A stretch of DNA of 64,000 nt from Piezodorus guildinii (taxonomy: Eukaryota > Arthropoda > Insecta > Hemiptera > Pentatomidae). The stretch covers positions 134,864,951-134,928,950 of the forward strand of contig CM041292.1 in the NCBI GenBank assembly GCA_023052935.1, in the 5' to 3' direction. The notes below the pieces were generated by a model that saw only the letters and a program-made list of their open reading frames with translations, was not told the origin of the DNA and did no database searches. Shown piece by piece: positions 1 to 11,100 of this stretch. The position numbers and the translations under genes were made by a program. The stretch's first letter is position 1. Each line of letters starts with the position of its first letter.

Positions 1-870
1 AACAAATAATCATGTTTTGATCTCATAATTAATTTAAAACCTAACTAAATCGTAACATAACAAAGCAAAACAAGGAAGATCTATCAAGTGGTTCATGCTC
101 TCAATAAAGTATCGTTGATTGGGTCCTCATGCAAGTCATGATCTCAAAAAGGAAATGAAAATTAAATTAATAACAGAGCAAATTGATAAAATGGATCTCT
201 TCCTCAACAGCAGTAGATAGAAAGTTTAAAAAATCTATAGCATTTTATCTTTATTTATAAATCTAGACTAGCTTAATATTTTTAGTAGAAGCAACAGATA
301 CATATGTACAACTATCGTGACTCCGATCAAGCTAATTTAAATTTTATTATTGTCTTTGTAATATTCTGGTCATATTTTTCGATCAGAAATTATATTAATA
401 TAAATCATTTAAAATAAAAGACAAGTGAAGATTTGCAAGGAGGAAAACGGACAACCGGTATACTCGTATATGCTTTCGCTCATGAAGATTATTTGAACAA
501 AAATGAAAAAAACAAAAAAAAACAACATAATAGTGGAAACTGTCAGAAACAAAATGTGGCTTATCTTAACGAATTAATAATTTTAAATATATATCAAGCC
601 GAGGCCCTTAGCATGCTCTATAGGGAATTGAAAAGGACAGAGAATGCACTTGTGTCATCTTTAAATGATTACATTCAATACTATACTAAAAGTCAATTCA
701 TTATAGAATTTCATTACTTATTGTATTAAAACGATAATATAAACTTGCCAAACAATCGAGTAATGGTATAATTAATTGCAGTTTAAATAAAAAAGACATT
801 GTCGCTTATAATCACGCACGAAAAATCAAGTGGAGAACATTTGCTATTGTTGAAGGCCACTTATTATATA
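1..870. other. AT-rich stretch, no gene seen
   Basis: Low-complexity AT-rich DNA. One 98-codon frame (433-729) is lysine/asparagine-rich, lacks a recognisable domain and starts at a non-ATG codon, so I treat it as chance. Confidence 0.6.
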
Positions 871-1015
871 GGGGTACTCACTACGTTTGCTATAGCATGC
901 TATTTGTGCTTTTGTGCTAAACCCATCAATTTTATACAGGAAATAACTGTAGAAACTCGACGGGTTTAGCAAAATAACACAAATAGCATGCTATAGCAAA
1001 CGTAGTGAGTACCCC
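871..1015. mobile_element. 145-bp fold-back MITE
   Basis: The two halves are reverse complements. The outer 38 bases of each arm match perfectly (GGGGTACTCACTACGTTTGC at the outer end) and the arms run to about 54 bases before a short loop near 930-960. TA dinucleotides flank the element at 869-870 and 1016-1017, as expected for a TA target duplication of Tc1/mariner-type MITEs. It has no coding capacity and would depend on a transposase elsewhere. The superfamily assignment is inference from the TA flanks. Confidence 0.8.
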
Positions 1016-1126
1016 TATCATAAGAAAGTATTAATAACACACTTAATAAAAAAAGTTCTTTAAAACTATAAATTAAAGGATCCCTTTAGTGTGAATTAAT
1101 TAATTAATAATAGTGTGAATTAATTA

Positions 1127-1436
1127 GGAGCGGCGTGGTCTAGTGGATAGAGCACTAGTCTGCTGATGCACTGGTCCTGGGTTCGAATCCCGGCTGTGGC
1201 AGAAATATTATTTATTCTGTTAATTCAGTCGGGGGGCGACCCTAGGGTATGGAGACCCTCTTGGGGCAGACCCAGCCTCTATAAAGTGGGTACCCAAATT
1301 AATGGGGGAAAAACCTGGCGGCTGAGCGTGATTAAGGCCTAATCACCTCATTGCACTGTCGTTGGCCTAGAAACAGTACGAATCTCTATATGTACTGAGC
1401 CCAAGACCCTTCATGGGTTGTAGTGGTACAGGTTTT
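1127..1436 (+). mobile_element. SINE family 1, full-length copy
   Basis: A tRNA-derived SINE. The head reads like a tRNA: box A-like TGGTCTAGTGGATAG, then box B GGTTCGAATCC about 40 bases on, the two internal RNA polymerase III promoter elements. A body of about 230 bases follows, shared with copies at 3762, 13364, 22771, 27166 and 31912, ending in GTGGTACAGGTTTTT. TAGTGTGAAT occurs just upstream (1111-1120) and immediately downstream (1437-1446) and is a possible target duplication, although six bases separate the upstream copy from the head. It is not a functional tRNA gene because the tRNA 3' half grades into the SINE body. Confidence 0.9.
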
Positions 1437-1655
1437 TAGTGTGAATAGTGAAATACATAATATATGTAGGGCCATAGTTGTATTTATAATTATGTGAAAT
1501 ATACAGGTATTCTCACTCTGGACACATAAAGTGGGGTTTACTGCCTTTTGGTTTATAGATAATTAACTATATCTCTTAACAACGATTCTAAAGGTTTCGT
1601 CATAACTGGATATAATTATTATATGGATATAAATGATACATACATTTTAATCATG

Positions 1656-2761
1656 AAAATCTGGAGCGCGCAACACATTTGAACTTTCATTTATCCCCGT
1701 TGTTGTTTGTTGTTGTTTATTTATTTAACGTCACATTATGCAACTATGGCTAATCGGACGATGCTACAGTGGGAGTCCTAAATTTTGCCTATCCAGGTTT
1801 TATTAGGATAGGGATCTTTAACGAGTACCTGACATCGGACAGGCTCGGGACCACATTTTAACGTCCCATCCGAAGGACGGCGTAACTAAGGATTTTTTAC
1901 TCCCATTAAAAAATCCTAGGACCACCTGCGGGTTTGAACCCGTGACCTTTAGCATGGGAGGCTGTTACGCTAGCCACCCAGCTACAAGTGATCCCAGCAT
2001 ATCCCCGTTGTTAAATCAATTAAGAATTTTTAAACACCTGTAGATTACGATGGAATAATTAAGTGATGATGTTTGACAATTAAATGAAACGATAATAACA
2101 AAACATTCTCTGCATAATCTACTTTTACAAAGGTACTCTTCTTTCCAACGAAATTCCAGGACAAATCGTGAATTTAAAAGAAAGTTTTTACTTCTATTGG
2201 CTATGACAAAACCCAATGACAAAAAATTGCTAAAGAATTAATCACATTGAGTTACAATAGAAACGTGTAATTTAATAAATAATCTGCTACATTATTATTA
2301 ACGACAATCATTGGTTGGTTGGTAATAAAATTCTTGCATATTTAACTTTTACACTTTTAATCAGTTCTAACGACGAGATATGTTCTTTAATTATTACTAA
2401 TACAAAAAATTAAAGGTCCTTTAGAGGAAGAAACTTTAGAAATTCCTACTGACTATTTTAATTAAGATTAAACAAAAAATTAAAACACATCCCATATTAT
2501 TAAAATCCATTTAATTTAACACCAATATAGTGAATTTAATCAAAATCGTTCTAGCTTCCATAAAACGCTCGGTATCGTGTAGCACTTCTCGTTTATCGAT
2601 TTGAGTGAAAAATTTGCTGTCACCTCTGAGGCACAAAGCAATCCTAAATGTTTAAATTCTGTTTTGTTCGAATTTTTCGTCACTGACACGGAAAAAGTGT
2701 TGGATTTTTCAAACTTTTATGTATAACGAATCATTTAAAAATGATACAATTTACCCTAAAA
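1656..2761 (+). repeat. R1 dispersed repeat, copy A (interrupted by a SINE)
   Basis: Shares its whole length with copy C at 7634-8411: same head AAAATCTGGAGCGCGCAAC, same end TTTACCCTAAA, roughly 93% alike by eye. Parts also match the other R1 copies (7040, 24263, 31850, 38390, 52085). It is split at 1705-1999 by SINE 2. It carries no coding frame of note. I infer a non-autonomous element; see the R1 finding for a possible Helitron relationship. Confidence 0.75.
1705..1999 (-). mobile_element. SINE family 2 inserted in R1
   Basis: A second tRNA-derived SINE, read on the minus strand: head GATCACTTGTAGCTGGGTGG, box A-like TGGCTAGCGTA, box B-like GGTTCAAACCC, then a body ending in a T/A-rich tail made of TAAATAAATAA-type repeats. 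Flanked by a perfect 13-bp target duplication TATCCCCGTTGTT (1692-1704 and 2000-2012). Uninterrupted R1 copy C has that site only once, which confirms the insertion boundaries. Confidence 0.92.
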
Positions 2762-3761
2762 ATCATGAAAAGAAAAGACAAACTTTAAGATTAAGCTGGA
2801 AAAAGTAATATTTTTTACTTTACCCATAAAATATTGTGTGTTGTTCAATATTATCTTTATACATATAGGAACATACCTTTCAACCACGACCCTTTAAAAT
2901 AGTTTTAGTTAGTTAAAATTTGTTTCAACTAGGATGATATGTTTAAAATAAAAAATAAATATTTCGCAATAAATTTTGTCCCAAAACAAACAGCGCTGGT
3001 TATCTACTATCTGGTTCTTTTCAGAACCCAAGATCGGAACATTTGGCATGTTTGTTTATAGGAAAAAGTAACAAAAAAAGCAGCAGAAGTAAACAAACGG
3101 AGTGAGAAAGTAAATATACCATGAACACATGTATAAGTATCTCGACTTCCCCATTTTTTGTTATCACTGGCATCACACCTAGGCGAGAAAAAGGTGCCCG
3201 CAGGAGACCACACACCGCTGTAAGGGTCGGTTTGTTTATCATTCATCGGTGGCTACGCTATACGATCAATTGGGATAGGACATTTCCCAGAAGGGAGGTT
3301 ACGGATATCTCAGATGCTTTGGTACCAGGCACCTGATGAATTGGTCAAGATGAACGGAAAAAAAAAATGAAGAACGGTACGTGGCCATGCTATAGTGAAG
3401 TCATGACATTGGAACTTCATTGAAATTGAAGTATGATTAAAATTATTAGTTAAAAAATTAGGGCTCATTTAATCGCAACTTATTTTTAATATAATGAATC
3501 CTAAATACTTACCTTCAACATCCAACAGTTGAACACTTAAGTCTTGATAACAGGCTACACATTCTTGTAAGAGATATAACTCCAATTTCCAAATGAATAT
3601 GTGAAGAGAATTAAAATGTTGCTGTATGAGAGATCTCTTACTTAACAAAGTTGAGGAAAGCATGCTGCTGTGTACTATCTTCTAATGCTAATACTTCCAA
3701 TACTCGCTGCACATTGCTAATAATCAATACACCGGTCAACTTAGCATTTGTAGAGGAGAAA
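2762..3761. other. AT-rich stretch with a GC-richer island at 3000-3360
   Basis: No gene recognised. The island at about 3000-3360 stands out in base composition and holds overlapping short frames on both strands (71-79 codons), none with a domain I recognise. It matches no other part of this window, so it is probably single copy. Confidence 0.5.
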
Positions 3762-3884
3762 ACCTGTACCATACAACCCATGAAGGTCTTGGCTCAGTAT
3801 ATAGAGATTCGTACTGTTTCAAGCCAACGGCATGCAATGAGGTGATTAGGCCTTAATCGCCTCAGCCGCCAGGTTTTTCCCCAA
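3762..3884 (-). mobile_element. SINE family 1, 5'-truncated copy
   Basis: Contains only the 3' part of SINE 1, from the AACCTGTACC tail (minus strand) to the CCCCAATT segment of the body. Flanked by near-identical direct repeats TTGTAGAGGAGAAA (3748-3761) and TTGTAGAGGAAGAAA (3885-3899), which look like a target duplication. The tRNA-derived promoter is missing, so it is a dead copy. Confidence 0.85.
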
Positions 3885-4077
3885 TTGTAGAGGAAGAAAG
3901 GTTATACAAATTATAAAAATTTTATATATTTATGTTCTTTAAAATAGGATCTATCACTATCACAAGACAATGCATTAGAAAAATCTTCATACTGCGGTTA
4001 AAAGTCTCTTCTATTAGTATGCAAATCTAAGCTATGTTTAGACTTGACCTCCGATGATGCAGTCTGAGTAATAAATT

Positions 4078-4262
4078 TATCGTATCCAAGTTTAATTAGG
4101 ATAGGAATCTTAACAAGTTCCTAACATTACACAAGCTCAGGACCACCATTTTATGTGTCCTCCGAAGAACGGCATAACCAAGGAATTTTTATTCTCATCA
4201 AAATACCATAGGGCGATCTTGGACATAGAAAATAGTTATGCTAGCCACAAAGCCACATGTTA
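4078..4262 (-). mobile_element. SINE family 2, decayed copy
   Basis: Matches the SINE 2 body on the minus strand (CCTCCGAAG-ACGGCATAAC segment, ACTCGTTAAGAT-like segment, and the GCTAGCCAC head) but carries many substitutions and lacks the box B portion. An open frame running through it (4153-4467) is incidental. Confidence 0.75.
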
Positions 4263-4489
4263 CACTAGCTATTCTGTAGTTTTTATTTATTTATTTTTTT
4301 ATTTTCCATCAATGATGTCTATTAGAGCAGTTATACGGTGCCACACTGAACTTCTATCGTTCTCCGGGGGAGTGAGGGCAAAAGGTAGGAACAAGAAAAA
4401 AATATTTATCCTGTTTCCCTTCACGGATTGGAAATTCTTCTTTGACAGGACCTTTTTGGGAAAATAAGAAGAGCTATTATTTAATATAA

Positions 4490-5840
4490 CTAGCTGTAAC
4501 CCGCGGCTTTGCTCGCGAATATTTTATTTTTCTTTATTTAAATTTGCATAAATGTGGTTATGAGTAGTAACTATAAAGCGCATATGATGGAGCGGTTTGG
4601 TGATACGATAACAAAGAAACTACCAATAAAACACACTTATTTTATTTTGTTCTTACTGGTGTGATTTCTTGCTGGCTCTACCCTTTACCAACTTCTTTAC
4701 CATATAGTCAAAACGGTCAACAACTACTCCATTATTATAAGACGTACACATTTTCCAGAAATATAAATATCATATTTTTAACAATTACATTTATCAAAGT
4801 TGTTTTCAAGTGAAAATATTTCTGTTCGTTGGATCAATGTATATCAATCACATTTATGTTGCAAACGTGACTATATACCACGATTACGTTACAGCTAAAA
4901 TAAATTGAGGAATTTTGGGTATGCCTACTTCGACTGGATCGCTATTGTATATTTAACAGAATAAAATGGCAACTTATTAAACTATAGTTAGAATTATGGT
5001 TGGCGAGGAAAGTGATTTTAAAACAACTTAACCCATTAGTATATTTAATCTAATATAACTATGTATATCCTGTTAATATCGAGACATATTCATAAATTAG
5101 AAAAAAAAAAAACTACACTTAATTATCTTTGTTTGCGGTTTGGCGAATTAAATTTGATAAATAAAATAATTTACATTAAAATTGCAACAAAATACGAAAG
5201 ATGTTGATAGTGACTGTGTTGAATAAGGTTATATATAAGAAATTCAGGTGAATAGCAATGAGCTTCTCTATTTATGATAATATAAGATTATTATTTCATG
5301 TGAGATATCAATTTTTTTTACTCTATGTTCCAATAACATACCAGAAGATAGTAGCCACATCCAAATTATTAAATAACATCATTTTATCTTTTAAACATAA
5401 CCGCTGTGTATCATCATAACTCCTTTGCAAATTAGATGCGTATTTCCTTCAGTTGTGGGTGAGGCCATCCTCTTGAAGAAAATGTGTTTTTTAGGACCCA
5501 GAAATAACCCCTTTTATGTTGTTTTTTTTATAACGTAAGATTAGCACTTTGAATAATTTTTAAAAGCTAATAATAATTCAACATGTGTCTACAAGAACCT
5601 ACACACAAAACATAGATATGATGCTCAATATACTTAAATATATTTCTCATACACTGGAATAGTATCTTTTCCAATTAAATTAAAATGATTTTGCTTCCAG
5701 AAGGTTAGGAATTTGATTGTCATTCAAATGAGTGCTTATAATTTTTCCAGAAACGTATGAATGTATATTTTATCCCATCCTCGTCTCTCACTAATATGTA
5801 TTTTATTATGACTGGAAACTATAGAGTGGACGTATATTTT
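4490..5840 (+). repeat. R2 dispersed repeat, copy 1
   Basis: Begins ACTAGCTGTAACCCGCGGCT, whose GC-rich core can fold on itself (CGCGGC...GCTCGCG), and shares head and later segments (TCATCATAACTC near 5412, TTGTCATTCAAATGAGT near 5718) with 49948-50620. The right boundary is approximate. No coding capacity seen. The head resembles the R1 head (CCC-CGGCTTT-like), so both could belong to one group of non-autonomous elements; that is inference. Confidence 0.55.
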
Positions 5841-7039
5841 ATAAATAAGAACACATAGAAACTATCAACACACACTCATATTAGGATTAATAATGCATAT
5901 CCAAACATATGAGAAGGATACTAGGAACCAGTATTGCCACAGTTAAACAAATTTTGTTTTACGTTTTATAAAATAATATTTTTTAACTATTTACCATAGC
6001 GATAATAATAGATAAAAAGTATGCTATCTTTTAAGTTGGACCAAATAACAGATAATTACAAAACGCGAACATACATCGTGACATGAGATTTTTATGTATA
6101 TAGATTTTACCCTAATCAGTTTACAGCAAAAAAACAACAGTGAATAAGTGAAAATATCAAATTTAAAACATTAAAAAAATATCCGAAAATAGTTCCATTA
6201 ACGCCTCCCTAAGGCTTCCAGATAAAATAAACAAAATGATTGCTTTGAGGTCGGTAAGGAATTTGTGAGGTTCCTAAGGGGCCATAACACCCCCCAAGTC
6301 AGGAACAGAACCGCCCCGCAGGGAGTCTAAGGCTAATAAACATATCGGGGTCATGTTATACACCAAGGGCCCGTCTTTTCTTAGTTTCCTGCCTCTCTTA
6401 ACTCTGAAAATTCCTTAAACGGTTCCGAAGATAATCTAAACATTAAAGAAATATACTGCCCTCCACACATGAGGTAAATAACTATTAGGATAGTATGGCA
6501 AACGTAACGCCAGTATCAATTATTAATGAATTAAAATTGACTCAGTTTGCAAGGTACTTTAACATGTAATCCATATGAATTCCACATGTTATTTGAAAGA
6601 GAAAGATTGAGTTCTTAATCCTATGAAGGAGGAGGAAATACCAATTTGGATCCAAGTTGGACTGCTGCTTAACTTCGCTGAGTTGCTATCAGTACACAGC
6701 ATACCGCATCAATCCCGAAGACAATCTTAAATAAAAAATTTAGAGAGAGATTCTGCCAAATAGGAAATACATATATTTTACTAATTTTGAAATCGATCAT
6801 GGACATCTGAAAATCCAGACCAGCCTCAATATATATGGTGATGCACGATTCCCAGTGAGTCCAAGTAATTTCCCTCACAACACGGTAGGGTTTAAGAAGA
6901 CCAATCAAAAAAAGTTTTTTAAAAATAACTTTAGAGTTACAAATTTAACCAAATGGTCTCATTATCAGGCATTTATCAAGAAATGAAATGAAAACAACAT
7001 AATTTGAATTATTTCATATCTTACAATAAAAATAAAAAA
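5841..7039. other. Non-coding, GC-richer island at 6190-6420
   Basis: No gene seen. The island at about 6190-6420 contains short GC-rich runs (GGGGCCATAACACC, GAACCGCCCCGCAGGGAG) amid AT-rich DNA and no repeat match in the window. A 79-codon minus-strand frame at 6669-6908 has no recognisable domain. Confidence 0.45.
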
Positions 7040-7620
7040 AAATGTCGTGTCCGTAACCCACGGCTTTTACTTACATCCGTTGTTCAAACCAATTTAAGAA
7101 CATTTAAATAAATTTAGAGATGAAAAAAAAGGTAATTACATTGATTTTCGATAGAAACATTCGTTAAATAAAAATAATCTATTATATTATTATCTGCAAC
7201 AATCAGTTGTATCCGTTTTTCATCACTCTCTATTACCTTTAACAACTTAGTGTAAAAGATAATATTTTGTCTAAAATCTTCAGTTTTCCAACGGTATATT
7301 GTAGTCTATAATTACAGTTCATATAATGGCTCCTCTGGAAAGCCGAAATTGTTAAAAAAGTTGCTGTAACATCTATATGGTTATAAAAATGTAATTCCAT
7401 TTCTATACAACTTATCGTTTTTGAGTTAGACTAACACACCAACACACACACACACACACACACAACACACACACACACACCAAATTGGTCATTTAGACAC
7501 AGAAAACCCTAAAATGTGTATTTCCTATGAAAACACGAAACGATTCTCAATCGCAATTTATATATTACCTAAACTATATATTCCATATATATAGTTTAGG
7601 TAATATATATGACACAAGGT
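7040..7620 (+). repeat. R1 dispersed repeat, copy B, ending in a palindrome
   Basis: Matches copy D at 24263 (head CTTACATCCGTT, middle TTTTCATCACTCTCTA, CCAACGGTATATT). It includes a (CA)n tract at about 7441-7481. It ends with a near-perfect palindrome at about 7562-7611 whose arms read ATTACCTAAACTATATAT and its complement around a TCC loop. Copy C starts about 15 bases further on. Confidence 0.65.
7441..7481. repeat. (CA)n microsatellite
   Basis: Run of CA dinucleotides broken once by an extra A. Confidence 0.9.
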
Positions 7621-7633
7621 ATGTGAAACTATA

Positions 7634-8411
7634 AAAATCTGGAGCGCGCAACACATTTGGACTTTCATTTATCCCCGTTGTTAAATCAATTAAGAATTTT
7701 TAAACACCTGTAGATTACGATGGAATAATTAAGAGATGATGTTTTTTACAATTAAATGAAACGACGATAACAAAACATTCTCTGCATAATCTACTTTTAC
7801 AAAGGTACTCTTCATTCCAACAAAATTCCAGGACAAATCTTGAATTTAAAAGAAAGTTTTTACTTCTATTGGCAGTCCCTATGACAACAAATTGCTAAAG
7901 AATTGATCACATTGAGTTAGAAACATGTAATTTAATAAATAATCTACTACATTGTTATTAACGACAATCATTGGTTGGTTGGTAATAAAATTCTTGCATA
8001 TTTAACTTTTGCACTTTTATCAGTAAAAGTCAGACGAGAAATGTTCTTTAATTATTATTAATAAAAAAAATTATAGGTCCTTTAGAGGAAGAAATTTTAG
8101 AAATTCCTACTGACTATTTCAATTAAGAATTAAAATATATTCCATATTATTAAAATCCATTTAATTTAACACCAATATAGTGAATTTAATCAAAATCGTT
8201 CAAGCTTCCATAAAACGCTGTGTATCGTGTAGCACTTCTCGTTTATCGATTTGAGTGAAAAATTTGCTGTCACCTCTGAGGCATATAGCAATCCTAAATG
8301 TTTAAATTCTGTTTTGTTCGAATTTTTCGTCACTGACACAGAAAAAGTTTTGGATTTTTTAAACTTTTATGTATACTGAATCATTTAAAAATGATACAAT
8401 TTACCCTAAAA
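7634..8411 (+). repeat. R1 dispersed repeat, copy C (uninterrupted)
   Basis: The closest relative of copy A at 1656-2761; here the site of the SINE 2 insertion is intact (TTATCCCCGTTGTTAAATC), giving the pre-insertion allele for comparison. No coding frame. Confidence 0.78.
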
Positions 8412-9268
8412 CTGAGATATTTAGTGTAATAGCTCGAAACATAAGGCAAGAAATGTAGAGTTTACTTTTAAAAAGATAGTGGAAAAGAACAGAATAGTAG
8501 AGTCCGTATGAACATGACACAATTAAAACTTTTTGTGTAATTCTATATTGCAAATAATAGAATTGTTATTAAGCACATAAATTGGTCAAATAGGTTTTTC
8601 CTCCATTATGGACAGTTAAAAATATTTTATGTTAATACATGACATTATCTGCAGTTTTACCTGAAAACAAATTTACAAACAAATAATAACAAACAAAGTA
8701 AATAATAATACTCTTTTAAAATAATACTTTAAAAAAAATAAGAACTTCCTCATTAAGCCAAAAAAATGTAGTAAGAGCAAACTTTTAACATTGACACCTT
8801 TGATGAATAAGGTCAAAGGTGTCGATGATTAATTAGTTAATTTAGAAATTTTATATTTTTTTTGTGATATAGAGAAAAAATGAAATCCTTTCGATTTCAC
8901 TATGCCCTTATTTTCAATAACATTAACTTAATATATTTCACCAATAATATTCTTAAAGCCAACCTCTTCGTTCGGCAAAAATAAAAAATAGAAGTTTTTT
9001 TCAATTTTACTTTTATAATAGTAATTGTTTCTATAGTTTTGTTCAACATTTTCTCTGGAGCTTGTTATTTTCTACTTGCTGGGCCAATTAACCGTTCCCT
9101 TAATCGAACCAGGTCACGCTAGGAATTCCTATACTTATCTAGAAGGCTTTGGTAGAAATTAAGGTCAGAATTAAGTAGACGGTATGTACCTTACCCAAGC
9201 GTAGTAGGTATGCTTCCAATAGACTTTTTTGAGCAAGACATAATGCCTCGGTCTGATACTGTTTACAA
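8412..9268. other. AT-rich stretch, no gene seen
   Basis: Only a short perfect stem is notable, GACACCTTTGA at 8793-8803 paired with TCAAAGGTGTC at 8813-8823. Confidence 0.5.
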
Positions 9269-9345
9269 TGAAATGAAATGAAAAAACTTCTTTATTATCC
9301 TGGGACTAAAGTCCCTTAAGAATAAAATAAAATTACATAATTGAT
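9269..9345 (-). mobile_element. LINE 3' terminus fragment, Jockey/CR1-like family
   Basis: Read on the minus strand this is CTTAAGGGACTTTAGTCCCA followed by GGATAATAAAGAAG and a CATTT-repeat tail. It matches the 3' ends of the two LINE copies that finish at 36351 and 44868, which have the same order of elements: TCTAAAGGGAC palindrome, AATAAAGA, then a short-repeat tail. Only the 3' untranslated end is present. Confidence 0.75.
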
Positions 9346-9645
9346 GACCGGAACAATTTGGTCATGGCTTAGAATAACAAATTACTAAACTAAAAAAATA
9401 ATTAAGGTCGTGATATATGTACATCTTTACAGGTCCGACTTTCAGAATGAAAAAGCAAAACAACAGAAATAGCTAATTCATCAGTGATAATTTAAGTAAT
9501 ATAAACACACATAAAGAAAAATAATTATAATTGGTATTTATAGCATCTGCAGTTGAAGTTATTGTCTGATTGACTGGGTAAGGAGAAGGTGGTTGAAAAG
9601 GAGCGATTTGAAGGAGGAAGCAGTTCTTACATGACGGATCTCAGA

Positions 9646-9708
9646 AGATCCCTATTTTACTTAAACAAAGATAAGCAAAATTTAGGACTCCCACTGTAGC
9701 ATCGTTTA
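9646..9708 (+). mobile_element. SINE family 2, 3' fragment
   Basis: Matches the last part of SINE 2: AGATCCCTAT, GCAAAATTTAGGACTCCC, ACTGTAGCATCGT. The head is missing. Confidence 0.75.
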
Positions 9709-9712
9709 AAAG

Positions 9713-10507
9713 TAGTACCATTAAGTGAGTTCAATGAATAAACAATCAATTGTAAGGTTATTTTATTGGAAATAAATGTTTCAATTGATAATCAATGCAA
9801 TTTATAACGTTTTTCTTATCTTTTAAATTTATGTAGAGTTTTAAAATCACTTTAACACGGGAGGTAAATAAATTCAAGCATTCCTCGTAACAGATTTGTT
9901 TTTCTTCATCACTTTGTTTATTCGTTTCAATCAATAGACCGAATCAGGTACTTTTAAAAGGATTAATTAAAGAAGAAAAATTTATTTTTCACAATAAAAT
10001 AATTCTTAAAATTGATCATATTTCTTACAGTAGACGACAGCCTATAAAAGCTACAAATCACAGACCGTGAGTTACCTGCGACGATCCCGAGAGGTCGGAT
10101 GCCACCGTCTCGTTAATTAGGGTCAACCGGAGGCCCCAAGCAGAACCATTAACCCCCTTTTATTAATCACCCTAACCCTGACCTTCGTCATTAGTGGCAA
10201 TGAACTGGGCCCTTCTGTCAGCCCTTTTTCATATAGCACGCTTATGACGAAGCACTAATAACACTCATTGGGTAAGTTATAGCTTCTTTGATCATTTGAT
10301 CTTTACCGTCTGTCACATAGAATACTTAAGATGAATGCACCGATCAAAAACATTTCTTACTCAAGTATGTTATAATTAGGGCAATGAAATTAAAGAAGAT
10401 AAATCTAGGCTAATCTATGATGATGCATAGTGGTGGAAAAAAAAAAAAACCAGTCATTTAGTGGACTAAATTTAAGAACTCTTTAAGAAACGCTGTGAAG
10501 TACGAAG
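9713..10507. other. Non-coding, GC-richer island at 10030-10290
   Basis: No gene recognised. The island (10030-10290) is markedly richer in C and G, has no long open frame and no match elsewhere in the window. It could be regulatory DNA. Confidence 0.45.
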
Positions 10508-10672
10508 GATGAGATGGTTCGGTTGGCTATGAAAAAAAGATTGCTTGCTGTTGCTTATTGACTTTTATCTGGAAACCCCGACGAAGACCCGCAACGTGGG
10601 TCGAAACGTTAGATAATAAATAGTTATACACTATTTTCTAATCTTTTTTGACCTCCACTCGAACCACTCCAC
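10508..10672 (+). repeat. Hammerhead-like repeat family A, copy 1
   Basis: Short repeat with imperfect terminal inverted repeats: GATGAGATGGTTCGGTTGG on the left, CCACTCGAACCACTCCAC on the right. Inside, 10577-10607 reads CCGACGA, a GACCC/GGGTC stem, then CGAAACGTT, which is the arrangement of a hammerhead ribozyme core (CUGANGA, stem II, GAAA) with one core base changed. The same order occurs at 18593-18774, 20253-20400 and 62728-62922. Such motifs are known in Penelope-like elements and retrozymes; membership here is inference. Confidence 0.55.
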
Positions 10673-10807
10673 ATTTTATATACATTTCATGGCCAAGTAT
10701 TAAATTCTTAAAACACTTATAAAACATACGTTCTTAGAAAAGCTAAATATAGAACTGAAATGAATATATTACTTTCTCTTACCTACACATGAAAAATAAT
10801 GGAAAGT

Positions 10808-11089
10808 TGGTTTGTTTATTTAATGTCACTTTATGCTACTGTGGCTAATCGGACGATGATACAGTGGTAATCCTAAATTTTACCTATCCAGGTTTATTAG
10901 AATAGGGATTATTAACGAGCACCTGACATAGGCTCTGGGCAATCTTTTTACGTCTCCTCCGTAGGACTAGATAACAATGGATTTTTTACTCCCATTAAAA
11001 ATCCTAGAACCACCTGCGGGTTTGGGTTAGAACCCGTGACCTTTGGCATAATAGGCTGTTATGCTAGCCACCCTGCTACAGGTGACCCC
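10808..11089 (-). mobile_element. SINE family 2 with 11-bp target duplication
   Basis: Complete minus-strand copy of SINE 2 (GGGGTCACCTGTAGCAGGGT head, box B-like GGTTC...AACCCGC). Flanked by perfect TAATGGAAAGT at 10797-10807 and 11090-11100. A small insertion duplicates GGGTT near the box B region (about 11021-11030), which would weaken the polymerase III promoter. Confidence 0.92.
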
Positions 11090-11100
11090 TAATGGAAAGT

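Noticed and set aside
433..729. 98-codon plus-strand frame as a gene
   Set aside because: Starts at a non-ATG codon, is low-complexity Lys/Asn-rich and has no recognisable domain.
1127..1210. A real tRNA gene
   Set aside because: Boxes A and B are present, but the sequence continues into a body shared by five other loci and the 3' half does not close into a cloverleaf; it is a SINE.
1920..1997. A second tRNA gene on the minus strand
   Set aside because: Same reasoning: tRNA-like head of SINE 2, with a target duplication and many copies.
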